This document shows positions 1 to 7,491 of a stretch of 64,000 nt of DNA, piece by piece. The DNA lies in the NCBI RefSeq assembly GCF_014647875.1, contig NZ_BMQA01000010.1, positions 1 through 64,000 of the forward strand, given 5' to 3'. The notes under the pieces are model-generated. The model worked only from the letters and a program-made list of their open reading frames with translations. It was not told where the DNA came from and made no database searches. The translations under genes were made by a program, and so were the position numbers. The stretch's first letter is position 1. The number at the start of each line of letters is the position of its first letter. The stretch is from Streptomyces brasiliensis (GTDB lineage Bacteria; Actinomycetota; Actinomycetes; Streptomycetales; Streptomycetaceae).

Positions 1-15
1 TGAGTCCCACTCAAC

Positions 16-240
16 TCAAGCGACCTCGTGTCGCACGGCGATGGTCCAGCCGTTCTTGCGCTGCAACGGGGAGAGGAGCCCGCGCAGGTACTGAACGGCG
101 TGCTCTTGGGATTCTGGGCGGTAGAATAGCGGGGTTATCCGCTCGCCCAGCGCGGTGAACTCGCGGTCCCAGACGGCTAAATCGGCCGGGCCGACGGCTT
201 TTGACGAGCGGTCTGGATCATGGGGCTGTGTCGTGGCCAC
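16..240 (-). pseudogene. IS701-family transposase, N-terminal fragment
   Basis: Seventy-four codons resemble the start of IS701-type transposases: the stretch from DLAVWDREFTALGERI to LSPLQRKNGWTIA is the usual N-terminal part. Similarity stops after GWTIA and a short unrelated tail reaches a stop at 16-18. The family is about 400 residues long, so the DDE catalytic domain is missing. The ATG at 240 is probably the original start. Inference: relic of an insertion sequence cut by a later deletion or rearrangement, not functional. Confidence 0.7.
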
Positions 241-566
241 AGTCGTAGCCTCCCATCACCCCATGATCAAGATCTAGCCCTGGAGTACTAGCCGGGTTCG
301 GGTTCGGGTTCGGGTTCGTCGTGGATGGTCAATGCTCCAGCGAGGTCGAGGTCGCCGTTGGTGCCGTGTGCATCGGCGCGGACGAGTAGCACTGCGCCCA
401 GCGCGGTGCTCCTCACGGCACCACGCGTCACGTACAGCCTCGACCACATCATGACTTACGCGAACGCACCCTTGTCCGCGGAGAGTTGGCCGCCGCAGCG
501 AAGGGTCGGTACGGGGCCGGAGAACGGCGGCGAACGGCACGGGTGTTAGGTTTCCTTCCCGTGTTA
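241..566. other. Gene-free stretch between two gene remnants
   Basis: No reading frame here has a convincing family resemblance. The only clear structure is a four-copy GGGTTC hexamer repeat at about 294-318. The stretch lies between a transposase stub and a methyltransferase stub, so it is most likely decayed mobile-element DNA. Confidence 0.5.
294..318. repeat. Short tandem repeat, GGGTTC x4
   Basis: Four head-to-tail copies of the hexamer GGGTTC are visible. No coding or regulatory role is evident. Slippage in degenerate DNA is the simplest explanation. Confidence 0.6.
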
Positions 567-719
567 AGACACCAGGATGAGACCAGGGCGGCCTACGACG
601 GGGTCGTCGAGCTGTATGCGTCGATGTTTGCCAATCGGTTGGAGACGCAGCCGTTCGCGCGGAACATGATCGGCACCTTCGCCGAGCTCGTGCGTGCTGG
701 TGCTCGCCCTGGCCGGTGA
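567..719 (+). pseudogene. Class I SAM-dependent methyltransferase, N-terminal stub
   Basis: The frame reads DETRAAYDGVVELYAS, then LETQPFARNMIGTFAELVR. This is the typical opening of small actinomycete class I methyltransferases, where a helix of this kind precedes the SAM-binding VLDVGCG loop. The frame is lost right after FAELVRAG, before any SAM motif, and stops at 717-719. I see no start codon with a ribosome binding site. It is a remnant. The following +1 frame (694-945) has coding-like composition but I cannot identify it. Confidence 0.5.
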
Positions 720-918
720 CGCGGAAACGGACCAGCAACTCGCCCAGGCGAGCGAGAAGTTCCCCACCTCCGCGATCGCCGTACTCACGTTGCCCCGAGC
801 CTGGAAGGAACTGACGCCGGGCAACGCCGTGTTGGCGACTTCGCGGTCCCGCGTGGCCGTAAGAGCTGACCGGTGGTCCGCCGGTCGGCCTGTGAGGGGC
901 TTGCCTCCCTGCCGCTCA

Positions 919-1047
919 GCCGGTGGTGAGGCCGAAGGAAAGTGAGGCGTCCGCCTCGGCGATCTCGATCAGCCTGTTGTACTTGGCGACTCGCTCGCCG
1001 CGAGCCGGGGCGCCGGACTTGATCTGACCGCAGCCTGCGGCCTTGCC
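919..1047 (-). pseudogene. Enolase C-terminal fragment, fused in frame to a recombinase
   Basis: The last 43 codons of this frame read GCGQIKSGAPARGERVAKYN followed by RLIEIAE. That is the C-terminal signature of enolase (phosphopyruvate hydratase), where CGQIK-G-x-x-R-x-x-R-x-A-KYN lines the active site. The stop is at 916-918. Upstream, in the same frame, the sequence switches to a serine recombinase with no stop between. Enolase needs over 400 residues, so this is only a tail, brought next to the recombinase by an illegitimate joint near 1047. It may derive from a second enolase gene rather than the housekeeping one. Confidence 0.65.
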
Positions 1048-1531
1048 CGTAGTGACACGGAGGGTGAGATCCTTGATCTCCTCGCGCGCTCGCTCAGCGA
1101 GGATCGCAAAGACGATACGGGAGCCGGGCTGGCTGGAGTCCAAGCCCTCCTGAAGGACGTAGAGCCGCGCCTTCCGACGGTCGAATTCGTCGAGGGCGGC
1201 CCCTACGGCAGCCATGCCCCGGCGGTCGAAGCGATCGGTCTTCCAGACCGCCAGCGTCTTGACCTCGCCGGCGATGACGTCAGCCATCGCTCCCTCGAGC
1301 TTCTCCCGTCGTATGTGCTGCTTCGAGGCGCTCCGCTGCTCGAGCCAAACTTTGCGGACGGTCAGGCCCTGCCGTTCGATCTCCCTGCGCAGTTCACGGG
1401 CATGCTGCTTGAGGGTGTCGAGGGTTCTTCTTGCTCCGCCGAAGGTAGAGATCCGCCAGATCCGCCGGCCCCTTCCCCACCAACTCGTCGGGACGGGCAT
1501 CCCGGAACTCTTCTGCCACACGCCTTGCCAT
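1048..1531 (-). pseudogene. Serine recombinase (resolvase/integrase), frameshifted
   Basis: An ATG at 1531 with a GAGGGC ribosome site opens a frame reading MARRVAEEFRDARPDELVGK and on to LRRSKK. The protein then continues only in another frame (TLDTLKQHARELRREIERQG, later AVWKTDRFDRRGM). So a frameshift of one extra or two missing bases lies near 1430. The region from about 1420 to 1050 matches the resolvase N-terminal domain, including the conserved stretch around WKTDRFDR and the helix LAERAREEIKDL. The catalytic serine region and C-terminal DNA-binding part of a large integrase are not present. It abuts truncated rsgA, which suggests an integration boundary. Confidence 0.65.
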
Positions 1532-1599
1532 AAGGCCCTCCTACCTGACGGATCCGGCCGGTCCAAACCGGTATCTGTGCAGGTGAGGGCAGGTGTGCA

Positions 1600-2034
1600 T
1601 TACATGGCGGACTCCCAGGCCAGCGCCAGGAACCGTTCGACACGGCCGAGGTCGAGTTCGACGGCCAGGGACACGGCGACGATCGCGTGGTCGACGTTGG
1701 CGGCGAGGATCTGCCCCTCGGACCGCTTGGAGGAGGTGGAGCGTACGAAGGCGGTACGGCGCGGCAGATACGCCCGTACGTAGCGCGGGGTGCCGCCGGG
1801 CTCGACGGCGACCCAGTCGCCGGTGCACACGACACGCATCGGATCGTGCGGGGTGACGAACGCGGTGTCGGCCCGCAGGACGCCGCCGGCGGTGACGACG
1901 TCGCACTGGCCGCGGTCGACCCGGATCACCCGCCCGGGCAGCAGCCCTTCGGTGTCGTACGGGGCGAACGCGTCCGCCCATGCCTCGTCCCAGCCGTAGG
2001 GAGCGAGAGTGGAGAAGACGGAGCTGGAAGTCAA
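1600..2034 (-). pseudogene. rsgA: Ribosome small-subunit-dependent GTPase A, 3'-truncated
   Basis: The 144 residues match the N-terminal OB-fold domain of RsgA (GRVIRVDRGQCDVVT, VVCTGDWVAVEPG, RTAFVRSTSSKRSEGQ, ILAANVDHAIVAVSL). Similarity runs to LALAWES and then ends in AM-stop at 1600, exactly before the GTPase domain. The protein is normally over 300 residues. Without the G domain it cannot hydrolyse GTP or release from the 30S subunit. The start is a TTG at 2034 that overlaps the stop of the 45-codon gene upstream (TTGA), with GGGTCTCCC ahead of it. The cut lies next to the recombinase remnant, so integration or deletion there is the likely cause. Confidence 0.75.
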
Positions 2035-2168
2035 GGGAGACCCTTCACAAGGGTGGCCCCGGCGGTCGCACGCGAACAGGCGCGGCGAGCTGAGAGGTCG
2101 TCAGCCGCCACGGAGGTGGACTTGATGAACTCCTGAATGCGGGCAGCGCCCAGCTCGGCGACAGTCAT
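2031..2168 (-). CDS. Small hypothetical protein coupled to rsgA remnant
   Basis: A 45-codon frame (MTVAELGAARIQEFIKSTSV and on) starts at an ATG preceded by a near-perfect ribosome site, GAGGAGGTG, seven bases upstream. Its stop overlaps the TTG start of rsgA, so the two were probably translationally coupled. I do not recognise a family. The first half looks helical and the second half is basic. The strong ribosome site argues that it is translated. It could be a regulatory leader for rsgA or a degenerated gene. Confidence 0.4.
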   Translation of the reverse strand: MTVAELGAARIQEFIKSTSVAADDLSARRACSRATAGATLVKGLP

Positions 2169-2276
2169 CGGTCGACACCTCCTCGTACGCACTCGTGCGG
2201 TCTCACGCCCCTCGGCCTGAGACCGCAACTGTATCCCTCGCCCGGCGCACCCCGTCAACGCGTTTTCGGCGGGCGG

Positions 2277-3770
2277 TCACGCGGCCGCGCAGGTCTCGTC
2301 GTTCAGTGTGAAGGCGTACGGCGTCGAGTTCCTGTCGTGCCGGGAGGCGAGGAAGCCGAAGGTGAGGGTGCCGTTCTCGGGGACCGACTTGTTGTAGTCG
2401 GCTGCGGTGGCCGTGACGCGGGTGCCCGTCTGGGTGGCGGTGGCGTCCCACATCTGGCCGACCTGCTGGCCGTCCCGGAAGGACCAGCCGACGTGCCAGT
2501 CGGAGAGGGGCTCGGTGGTGTGGACGGTGACCGTGGCCTGGAAACCTTCGGACCATTCGTCGTCCACGCCGTACTCGACCCGGCAGGTGGGGGCGGGGGC
2601 GGTCGTGGTGGGGGGCGGTGCCGCGTCGTCCGGAGTGGACGAGGACGAGCCCTGGGGTTCCGGGTCCGGGTTCTTCCGGTCCTCCTTGGTCGTCGTGCCT
2701 TTGGGCGTCGGGTGGGAAGTGGGGGCGGACGACGACGGCGGCGGCGGGGTCGCTGCGGGGAGGGGCAGGGTCGGGTCGGCCACCGGTTGGCCTTCCTCAT
2801 GGGCCGCCGTGCCGTTCTCGCCGGAGTCGCCGAACGGCATCATCGACACCCCGAGCGCCACCACCGAGAGCAGGACGGCCGTGGCGAGCAGTCCGTTGCG
2901 CAGGACGCGGTGCCTGCCGGTCCTGCCGTCCTTCGGGTCTCCGGTGTCTTCCGGATCGGCCGTCGTGTCGGGGCTGGCGCCCAGGCGGACCTCGGCCGCG
3001 CGGCGCCGGCGTTCGAGGTAGGCGAGGCCGCCCCAGCCGAGCACGCCGCCCGCCAGGGCCGCGGGCAGTCCGCCGCCGTGCAGCCGCAGACAGGCCGCGG
3101 CATCGGCGCACCGTACGCAGGTGGCGAGGTGCCGGGAGAGGTCGTCGGGTGTGTCGGCCGCGGTCGAGCGGGTGACCGCGTCGAGGAGCCGGGCGTAGCT
3201 GCGGCACTCCGCGTCCATCGGGCTGTCGAGATGCGCGCGACGGCAGCGGTCCCGTAACAGGGCGCGGACCTGGTCGACTTCCTGTGCGGCTACGCCCGGG
3301 TCGAGGCCCAGGCGGCGGGCGACGGCGGACAGCGGCAGCGCCTCGACCTCGGTCAGCCACAGCAGCGTGGCGTCCGCCTCCTGCAGGTCCCTCAACCCGC
3401 GTAGCGCGACCGGGCGTTGCAGTGGCGGGCCGGTGTAGCGCGCGGCCTTCCCGGAGTTGAGCCACAGTCTGAGGCCGGGGTCGAGCCGGTGTCCGACGCC
3501 GCCGGCGTCCCAACCGGCGGCCGTGGTGCGTACGGCCGTCAGCAGGAGGGGGATCATGGGCAGCCGGGGCGTACGTCGCCCGGTGCCCCGTACGACCGAG
3601 GACTCCGCCGCCCGCACCTCGCGCATGCCCAGCGTGAAGGCCTCCGTGGCCAGTTGGTTCGCCGCCTGGGACCCGGACGTGCACAGGTCGGCGTAGGAGA
3701 GCACCGCGTCCCAGCACTCGGAGAACAGTGCGGCCTCGGCGGCGTCCTGGGGGGTCGGCAGGTCGGACAT
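2277..3770 (-). CDS. Sigma-like/zinc-finger membrane protein with cellulose-binding (CBM2) domain
   Basis: A 497-residue protein with mixed architecture. Residues 10-180 look like a degenerate ECF sigma factor with a region-4 helix-turn-helix near 142-175 (LPLSAVARRLGLDPG). Residues 208-225 hold an anti-sigma zinc-finger motif, H214-x3-C218-x2-C221. One membrane segment lies at about 292-311. A Pro/Ser/Thr linker (330-395) leads to a C-terminal family 2 carbohydrate-binding module (396-497) with the conserved W residues and terminal Cys pair. The linker and CBM2 should face outward and the sigma-like part the cytoplasm. Inference: a surface sensor of cellulose or chitin. ATG 3770 has GGAG five bases upstream. 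The gene stands alone. Confidence 0.8.
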   Translation of the reverse strand: MSDLPTPQDAAEAALFSECWDAVLSYADLCTSGSQAANQLATEAFTLGMREVRAAESSVVRGTGRRTPRLPMIPLLLTAVRTTAAGWDAGGVGHRLDPGLRLWLNSGKAARYTGPPLQRPVALRGLRDLQEADATLLWLTEVEALPLSAVARRLGLDPGVAAQEVDQVRALLRDRCRRAHLDSPMDAECRSYARLLDAVTRSTAADTPDDLSRHLATCVRCADAAACLRLHGGGLPAALAGGVLGWGGLAYLERRRRAAEVRLGASPDTTADPEDTGDPKDGRTGRHRVLRNGLLATAVLLSVVALGVSMMPFGDSGENGTAAHEEGQPVADPTLPLPAATPPPPSSSAPTSHPTPKGTTTKEDRKNPDPEPQGSSSSTPDDAAPPPTTTAPAPTCRVEYGVDDEWSEGFQATVTVHTTEPLSDWHVGWSFRDGQQVGQMWDATATQTGTRVTATAADYNKSVPENGTLTFGFLASRHDRNSTPYAFTLNDETCAAA

Positions 3771-4104
3771 CGGACTCCTGCATCCACGAGCGAGGTCAAC
3801 TCACCATATTGGCGATGGAGTTGGGGGGAACCTCGCGGCAGGGCCCGAGCCTTTCACGTCTTCGACGCAACCGACAAGCGGTCTGTTCACATCCGGTTAC
3901 GGACAGTCGAACGACCGGTTGCACCGAGTCGAGGCCCGGGTGCGCACAGCTCCACCCTCACGGCAACTCCGCTCTCCTGTACGGACCGCCACCGCGTTCC
4001 GACTCAGTGTCCTCCTGAATCCCCTCGTTCTCCCGGCTTTCCCCGTTTCTCCCCCAACTCCTCGAACTCCTCGTTCTCTCCGAACTCCCGGTGCCCGGGA
4101 CGGC
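3771..4104. other. Intergenic region between sigma-like gene and radical SAM gene
   Basis: About 330 bases without a supported gene. The right part (about 4005-4090) is a pyrimidine-rich tract on this strand and includes a perfect 9-base direct repeat, AACTCCTCG, at 4056-4064 and 4065-4073. The left part must contain the promoter of the sigma-like gene; TATGGT-type hexamers occur but I cannot assign one firmly. Confidence 0.4.
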
Positions 4105-5427
4105 TCACACGCGCGCCGACTCCTCGGCCGCCGGCAGGCTGTCCATGAAGGAGCTGACGGAGAAGACCGCGCGACCGGGACCGGGCGGGCCGTAGCCGGG
4201 GGGCGAGGAGAGGCCGAAGTCGTCCATCGTGGCGCGGTACGCCTCGAGCAGCCGGATGTGGTACTCAAGCGGCGCACCCTGCGGGTTGGCCTTGCCGAGC
4301 GGAGTCGTCGGCTCGGGGCACCAGGTGGTGAAGCGGGGCGTGATGCCGTGGGACATGAAGAAGCGCAGGCCCTCGGTCGTGGACGCGATCGCCTCGTCGA
4401 CCGTCGTGAAGCCGAAGGGCTCCGCCATCTCGACGCCGGCCACGAAATTGGGGATGACGTTGCGCGCGCCGAAGATCTCGGCCGAGTCCAGGATGCGCTT
4501 GTGCCACTCGTCGCGGCCGACGTAGCGTTCCTTGCCGGGGCAGTACAGCTCGAACAGGCGCCGGTCCCACACCTCGAAGTTGGGGTGGTAGATCTGCACG
4601 CCGTAGTCCTTGAAGCGCTGTACGTCGTCGCGCGGCAGCGCCTGCGCCACCACCTTGCCGATCCACCGGCCGGGGAAGCGCTCCTCGATGGCCCTGGCGT
4701 AGTGGCCGTAGAAGTCGGCCTCGTCGCGCCCCCCGACCGTCTTGGTGATCGCGCCGCCGGTGAGGGTGTAGGCGGTGGAGGCCCTGGCCGTGTCGTACCG
4801 GTCGATGATCTCGAGGGCCTCGAGCACCTCCTCGACGTCCTTGACCCCGGTGTAGGGCCGCCCGGCCGCCTTGTGCTGGCGCCAGTTGTGGTTGATGTCG
4901 CAGTACTGGCACTCCTCCTTGGCGCCGAAGTACTGACAGACCCGGAAGACGGTGAGGTAGATCAGGTAGCCCCACTGGATGGTCGGGGCGACCTCCATCA
5001 CGGACTTCCCGTTGGAGAGCTTGTGCCGGTAGTACTCCGGCATCGGCGGCACACCCACGTCGGCGATCCGCCTGCCGTCGAGGTAGAGACCGAGCAGCCC
5101 CTCGTCGTCGGCGGCGACCCGGTACGGCGAGGCGGGGTTCACGCGGACCGACACGACGGTGCGGCGCAGGTCGTACGGCCCGCCCGTGAGGATGATCTCC
5201 TCCGGGGGCCGCCGCAGCGCGGCCTCGCCCAGCTCCGGCAGGGTGCCGTGGTCGAACGAGAAGATGAAGTACGACTTCGGCTTGACCTCGCCACCCTCGT
5301 TGTCGGACAGGGCGGACGCGTCGAAGGCCACGCCGCCCCGGAGCAGGTCCTCCTTGAAGACGGCTTCCCGCGGTACGTGCGGGAACCGCTCCATCAGATC
5401 CTCGACCAGCGCGGTACGGCTGCCCAT
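4105..5427 (-). CDS. Radical SAM protein with CX8CX2C cluster motif
   Basis: A 440-residue protein. The iron-sulfur motif reads C164-QYFGAKEE-C173-QY-C176-DIN, a spacing of CX8CX2C rather than the canonical CX3CX2C. The rest fits a radical SAM TIM-barrel: TLTGGAI (the GGE-like SAM loop) after the cluster, then QIYHPNFEVWDRRLFE and WHKRILDSAEIFG strands. The reaction is unknown. The start ATG has GGGAGGAG eight bases upstream. It is divergent from a TetR gene, with a large dyad in the shared promoter region, so that regulator probably controls it. The family seems conserved in actinomycetes, but I cannot name a substrate. Confidence 0.8.
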   Translation of the reverse strand: MGSRTALVEDLMERFPHVPREAVFKEDLLRGGVAFDASALSDNEGGEVKPKSYFIFSFDHGTLPELGEAALRRPPEEIILTGGPYDLRRTVVSVRVNPASPYRVAADDEGLLGLYLDGRRIADVGVPPMPEYYRHKLSNGKSVMEVAPTIQWGYLIYLTVFRVCQYFGAKEECQYCDINHNWRQHKAAGRPYTGVKDVEEVLEALEIIDRYDTARASTAYTLTGGAITKTVGGRDEADFYGHYARAIEERFPGRWIGKVVAQALPRDDVQRFKDYGVQIYHPNFEVWDRRLFELYCPGKERYVGRDEWHKRILDSAEIFGARNVIPNFVAGVEMAEPFGFTTVDEAIASTTEGLRFFMSHGITPRFTTWCPEPTTPLGKANPQGAPLEYHIRLLEAYRATMDDFGLSSPPGYGPPGPGRAVFSVSSFMDSLPAAEESARV

Positions 5428-5522
5428 CCCGTGTCTCCTCCCGGCTCAGGCGTTCGACTCCTCACGGTATGCCCCCGCCCGCGCGCCGGACGTGCCGGGT
5501 CCCTCGTGTGCCCCGAAGGCAT

Positions 5523-5555
5523 TGACGTGTCTGACATTTTTCGTCAGGATCGTCA
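5523..5555. promoter_or_regulatory. Nested inverted repeat, probable TetR operator
   Basis: Two perfect dyads share one centre. The inner pair is CTGAC (5531-5535) and GTCAG (5543-5547) around seven bases. The outer pair is TGACG (5523-5527) and CGTCA (5551-5555). The total of 33 bases is the size expected for one or two TetR dimers. It lies in the divergent region between the radical SAM and TetR genes, 32 bases before the TetR start. Confidence 0.6.
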
Positions 5556-5586
5556 GCATAAATCTGGGTGAACGAGGCACATCGGC

Positions 5587-6126
5587 ATGAGCAAACGGGA
5601 CGACATCGTGACGGCGGCGGTCGGGGTCTTCAGCCGCCACGGTTTCCGGCGGACGTCGATGGACCTGGTCGCCCAGGCCGCCGGAGTCTCCCGGCCCGCG
5701 CTGTACCAGTACTTCCGCAACAAGAGGGACGTGTTCGCCGCCGTCGCCGACCTGGTGACCGAGCGGGTGACGCGGGCGGCGCTCGACGCCGCGCGGGCGG
5801 AGGGCACGGTCGCCGACCGGGTGTACGGCGTGCTGGCGGTGAAGCTCGACACGACGGCCGGGATCGCCGAGGCGCGTTTCGTCCAGGAGCTGGTGGCCGA
5901 GGCGGCGGCGATGGAGCTGGGCTCGGCGGAGAGCCGGCTCACAGAGATCACCGCGGACCTGCTCACGGGCACGCCCGAACCCCGTGAGACGGCCGCCCTC
6001 CTGCTCGCCTCGACGGTCGGCGTCGCCCGGTCCGAGGGCTCGCCCAAGACCCTCCACCGCCGCCTGCGCCGCCTGGTCGACCTGGTCGTCGACGGGCTCG
6101 GCACCCCCGCGTCCTCGAGGAGTTGA
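5587..6126 (+). CDS. TetR family transcriptional regulator
   Basis: A 179-residue protein with an N-terminal TetR helix-turn-helix at about residues 5-50 (AAVGVFSRHGFRRTSMDLVA, then AAGVSRPALYQYFRNKRDVF). The C-terminal ligand domain is not diagnostic. It is divergent from the radical SAM gene and faces a 33-base dyad, so autoregulation and control of the neighbour are likely. Its stop lies four bases before the next small membrane-protein gene, so the two are probably cotranscribed. Confidence 0.9.
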   Translation: MSKRDDIVTAAVGVFSRHGFRRTSMDLVAQAAGVSRPALYQYFRNKRDVFAAVADLVTERVTRAALDAARAEGTVADRVYGVLAVKLDTTAGIAEARFVQELVAEAAAMELGSAESRLTEITADLLTGTPEPRETAALLLASTVGVARSEGSPKTLHRRLRRLVDLVVDGLGTPASSRS

Positions 6127-6130
6127 GAGC

Positions 6131-6451
6131 ATGCCGGCCACCCTGCTCCTGGCCTCCGCGGCCGGGTTCTGGGCCGGGAACGGTCTGCCGTACTACACGG
6201 CGGGCAGCACCGGCGACAGCACGAGCCCCGGTCCGTTCCGCCCCTCGGCGTCGGCCGACGTCGTGTGCGGCTGGGTGATGCTCGTCGTCGGGGCCGTCTG
6301 CTGGCACTACGCGCACACGGCGGCGCATCCGCTGCCCGCGTACACGGCGGCGGCCCTGGGCGTCCTGTCCGTCGGCCTGATCCACGCTCGCCTGTGGCGG
6401 GCCGACCCGTGGAAACGGGCGCGGAAGGCTCAGTCCGCGTCGTCCGGCTGA
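6131..6451 (+). CDS. Small integral membrane protein
   Basis: A 106-residue hydrophobic protein starting at an ATG just after the TetR stop, with GAGGAGTTGAG as ribosome site. Three likely membrane segments can be seen: about residues 3-17, 44-61 and 70-86. The C-terminus is basic (RLWRADPWKRARKAQ). I do not recognise a family. It probably forms an operon with the TetR gene. Its 3' end overlaps the convergent LacI gene by 22 bases. Confidence 0.7.
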   Translation: MPATLLLASAAGFWAGNGLPYYTAGSTGDSTSPGPFRPSASADVVCGWVMLVVGAVCWHYAHTAAHPLPAYTAAALGVLSVGLIHARLWRADPWKRARKAQSASSG

Positions 6452-7491
6452 GGCGAGGGCGCTTTCGTCGAGCCCCTCAGCATCACGTGCGTGCCCAGGA
6501 CGATGTGCCGCCCGTCGGGCGGTTCGGCTCGCTGCAGGGCGAGGCGCACCGCGGCGCGGCCCAGCTCCTCCTGCGGTACGTGCACGGTGGTGAGCGCGGG
6601 GTGGACGTCGAGCGCCGGCGGTATGTCGTCGTACCCGGCCACCGCCACGTCGTGCGGGACACGGCGGCCCGCCTCGCGCAGCGCCTGCACCGCACCGGCG
6701 GCGACCAGATCCGTCGCCCCCTGGACGGCGGTGAACTCCCGCCCGGCAGCGAGGAGTTCCCGGGTGGCCCGGTATCCGGACGCGCGCGTGAACGCGCCGT
6801 CGACGATCAGGCCGGCGTCCGGAGTCAGGTCGAGAAGCGCGTGCGCCCGGTCGAAGCCGCGGACGCGTTCCGCACTGGTGGACAGTCCCGCGACCCGGCC
6901 GAGATACGCGATGCGCCGGTGCCCGGCCGACAGCAGATGCGAGGTCAGGGCGAACGCGCCACCCTCGTTGTCGTACTCGACCACCCCCGCGGGCACGCCC
7001 GGACCCAGCGGTGGGCGGCCGACCAGGACGAGGCGGGAGCCCGCGCGGTCGAGGGCGTGCGCGAAGTGCGTCATACGGTCCCGGTAGTCCGGGTCCTGCC
7101 AGGCGCCGCCCACCACGATCACCGCATCGGCCCGCTGCTCGCGCATGGTGTCGACGACGGCGACGATGCGCCGCGGGTCGCCGTGCGTGGTGCACAGCAG
7201 GCAGAGCCTGCCCGCCGCCGAGGCAGCCTCCTCCACTCCGCGGGCGATGTGCGCGTAGAAGGGGCTGGTGACGTCGTCTACCACGACGGCGACCGTCTTG
7301 GTGGTGGCGCCGCCCAGGGCGCGGGCGTGCGCGTTGACGACGTAGTCGAGGTCACGGATCGCGGCGAGCACGCGTGCGCGGGTCGCCGGGGCCACCGGAT
7401 ACGTGCCGCCGAGGACCCGGGAGACGGTCGACGCGGAGACGCCGGCCCGCGCGGCGACGTCCCGCACGGTCGTGGCGTCCCGGCCGCTCAC
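6430..7491 (-). CDS. LacI family transcriptional regulator
   Basis: A 353-residue protein. Residues 6-50 form the LacI helix-turn-helix and hinge (TTVRDVAARAGVSASTVSRV, then LGGTYPVAPATRARVLAAI). The rest is a periplasmic-binding-protein-like sugar-sensing domain (VAVVVDDVTSPFYAHIARGV, DLVAAGAVQALREAG, VAGYDDIP). The GTG start at 7491 overlaps the stop of the dehydrogenase gene upstream (GTGA), so the two are translationally coupled. A sugar or sugar-acid ligand is likely, given the divergent alditol oxidase gene. Confidence 0.9.
   Translation of the reverse strand: MSGRDATTVRDVAARAGVSASTVSRVLGGTYPVAPATRARVLAAIRDLDYVVNAHARALGGATTKTVAVVVDDVTSPFYAHIARGVEEAASAAGRLCLLCTTHGDPRRIVAVVDTMREQRADAVIVVGGAWQDPDYRDRMTHFAHALDRAGSRLVLVGRPPLGPGVPAGVVEYDNEGGAFALTSHLLSAGHRRIAYLGRVAGLSTSAERVRGFDRAHALLDLTPDAGLIVDGAFTRASGYRATRELLAAGREFTAVQGATDLVAAGAVQALREAGRRVPHDVAVAGYDDIPPALDVHPALTTVHVPQEELGRAAVRLALQRAEPPDGRHIVLGTHVMLRGSTKAPSPQPDDAD

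Noticed and set aside
294..318. GGGTTC x4 as replication iterons or telomere-type repeat
   Set aside because: Only four short copies in a decayed region, with no replication gene or AT-rich stretch nearby.
694..945. Possible 83-codon gene (GDAETDQQLAQASEKF and on)
   Set aside because: Composition looks coding, but there is no ribosome site, no family match I can name and it lies among remnants.
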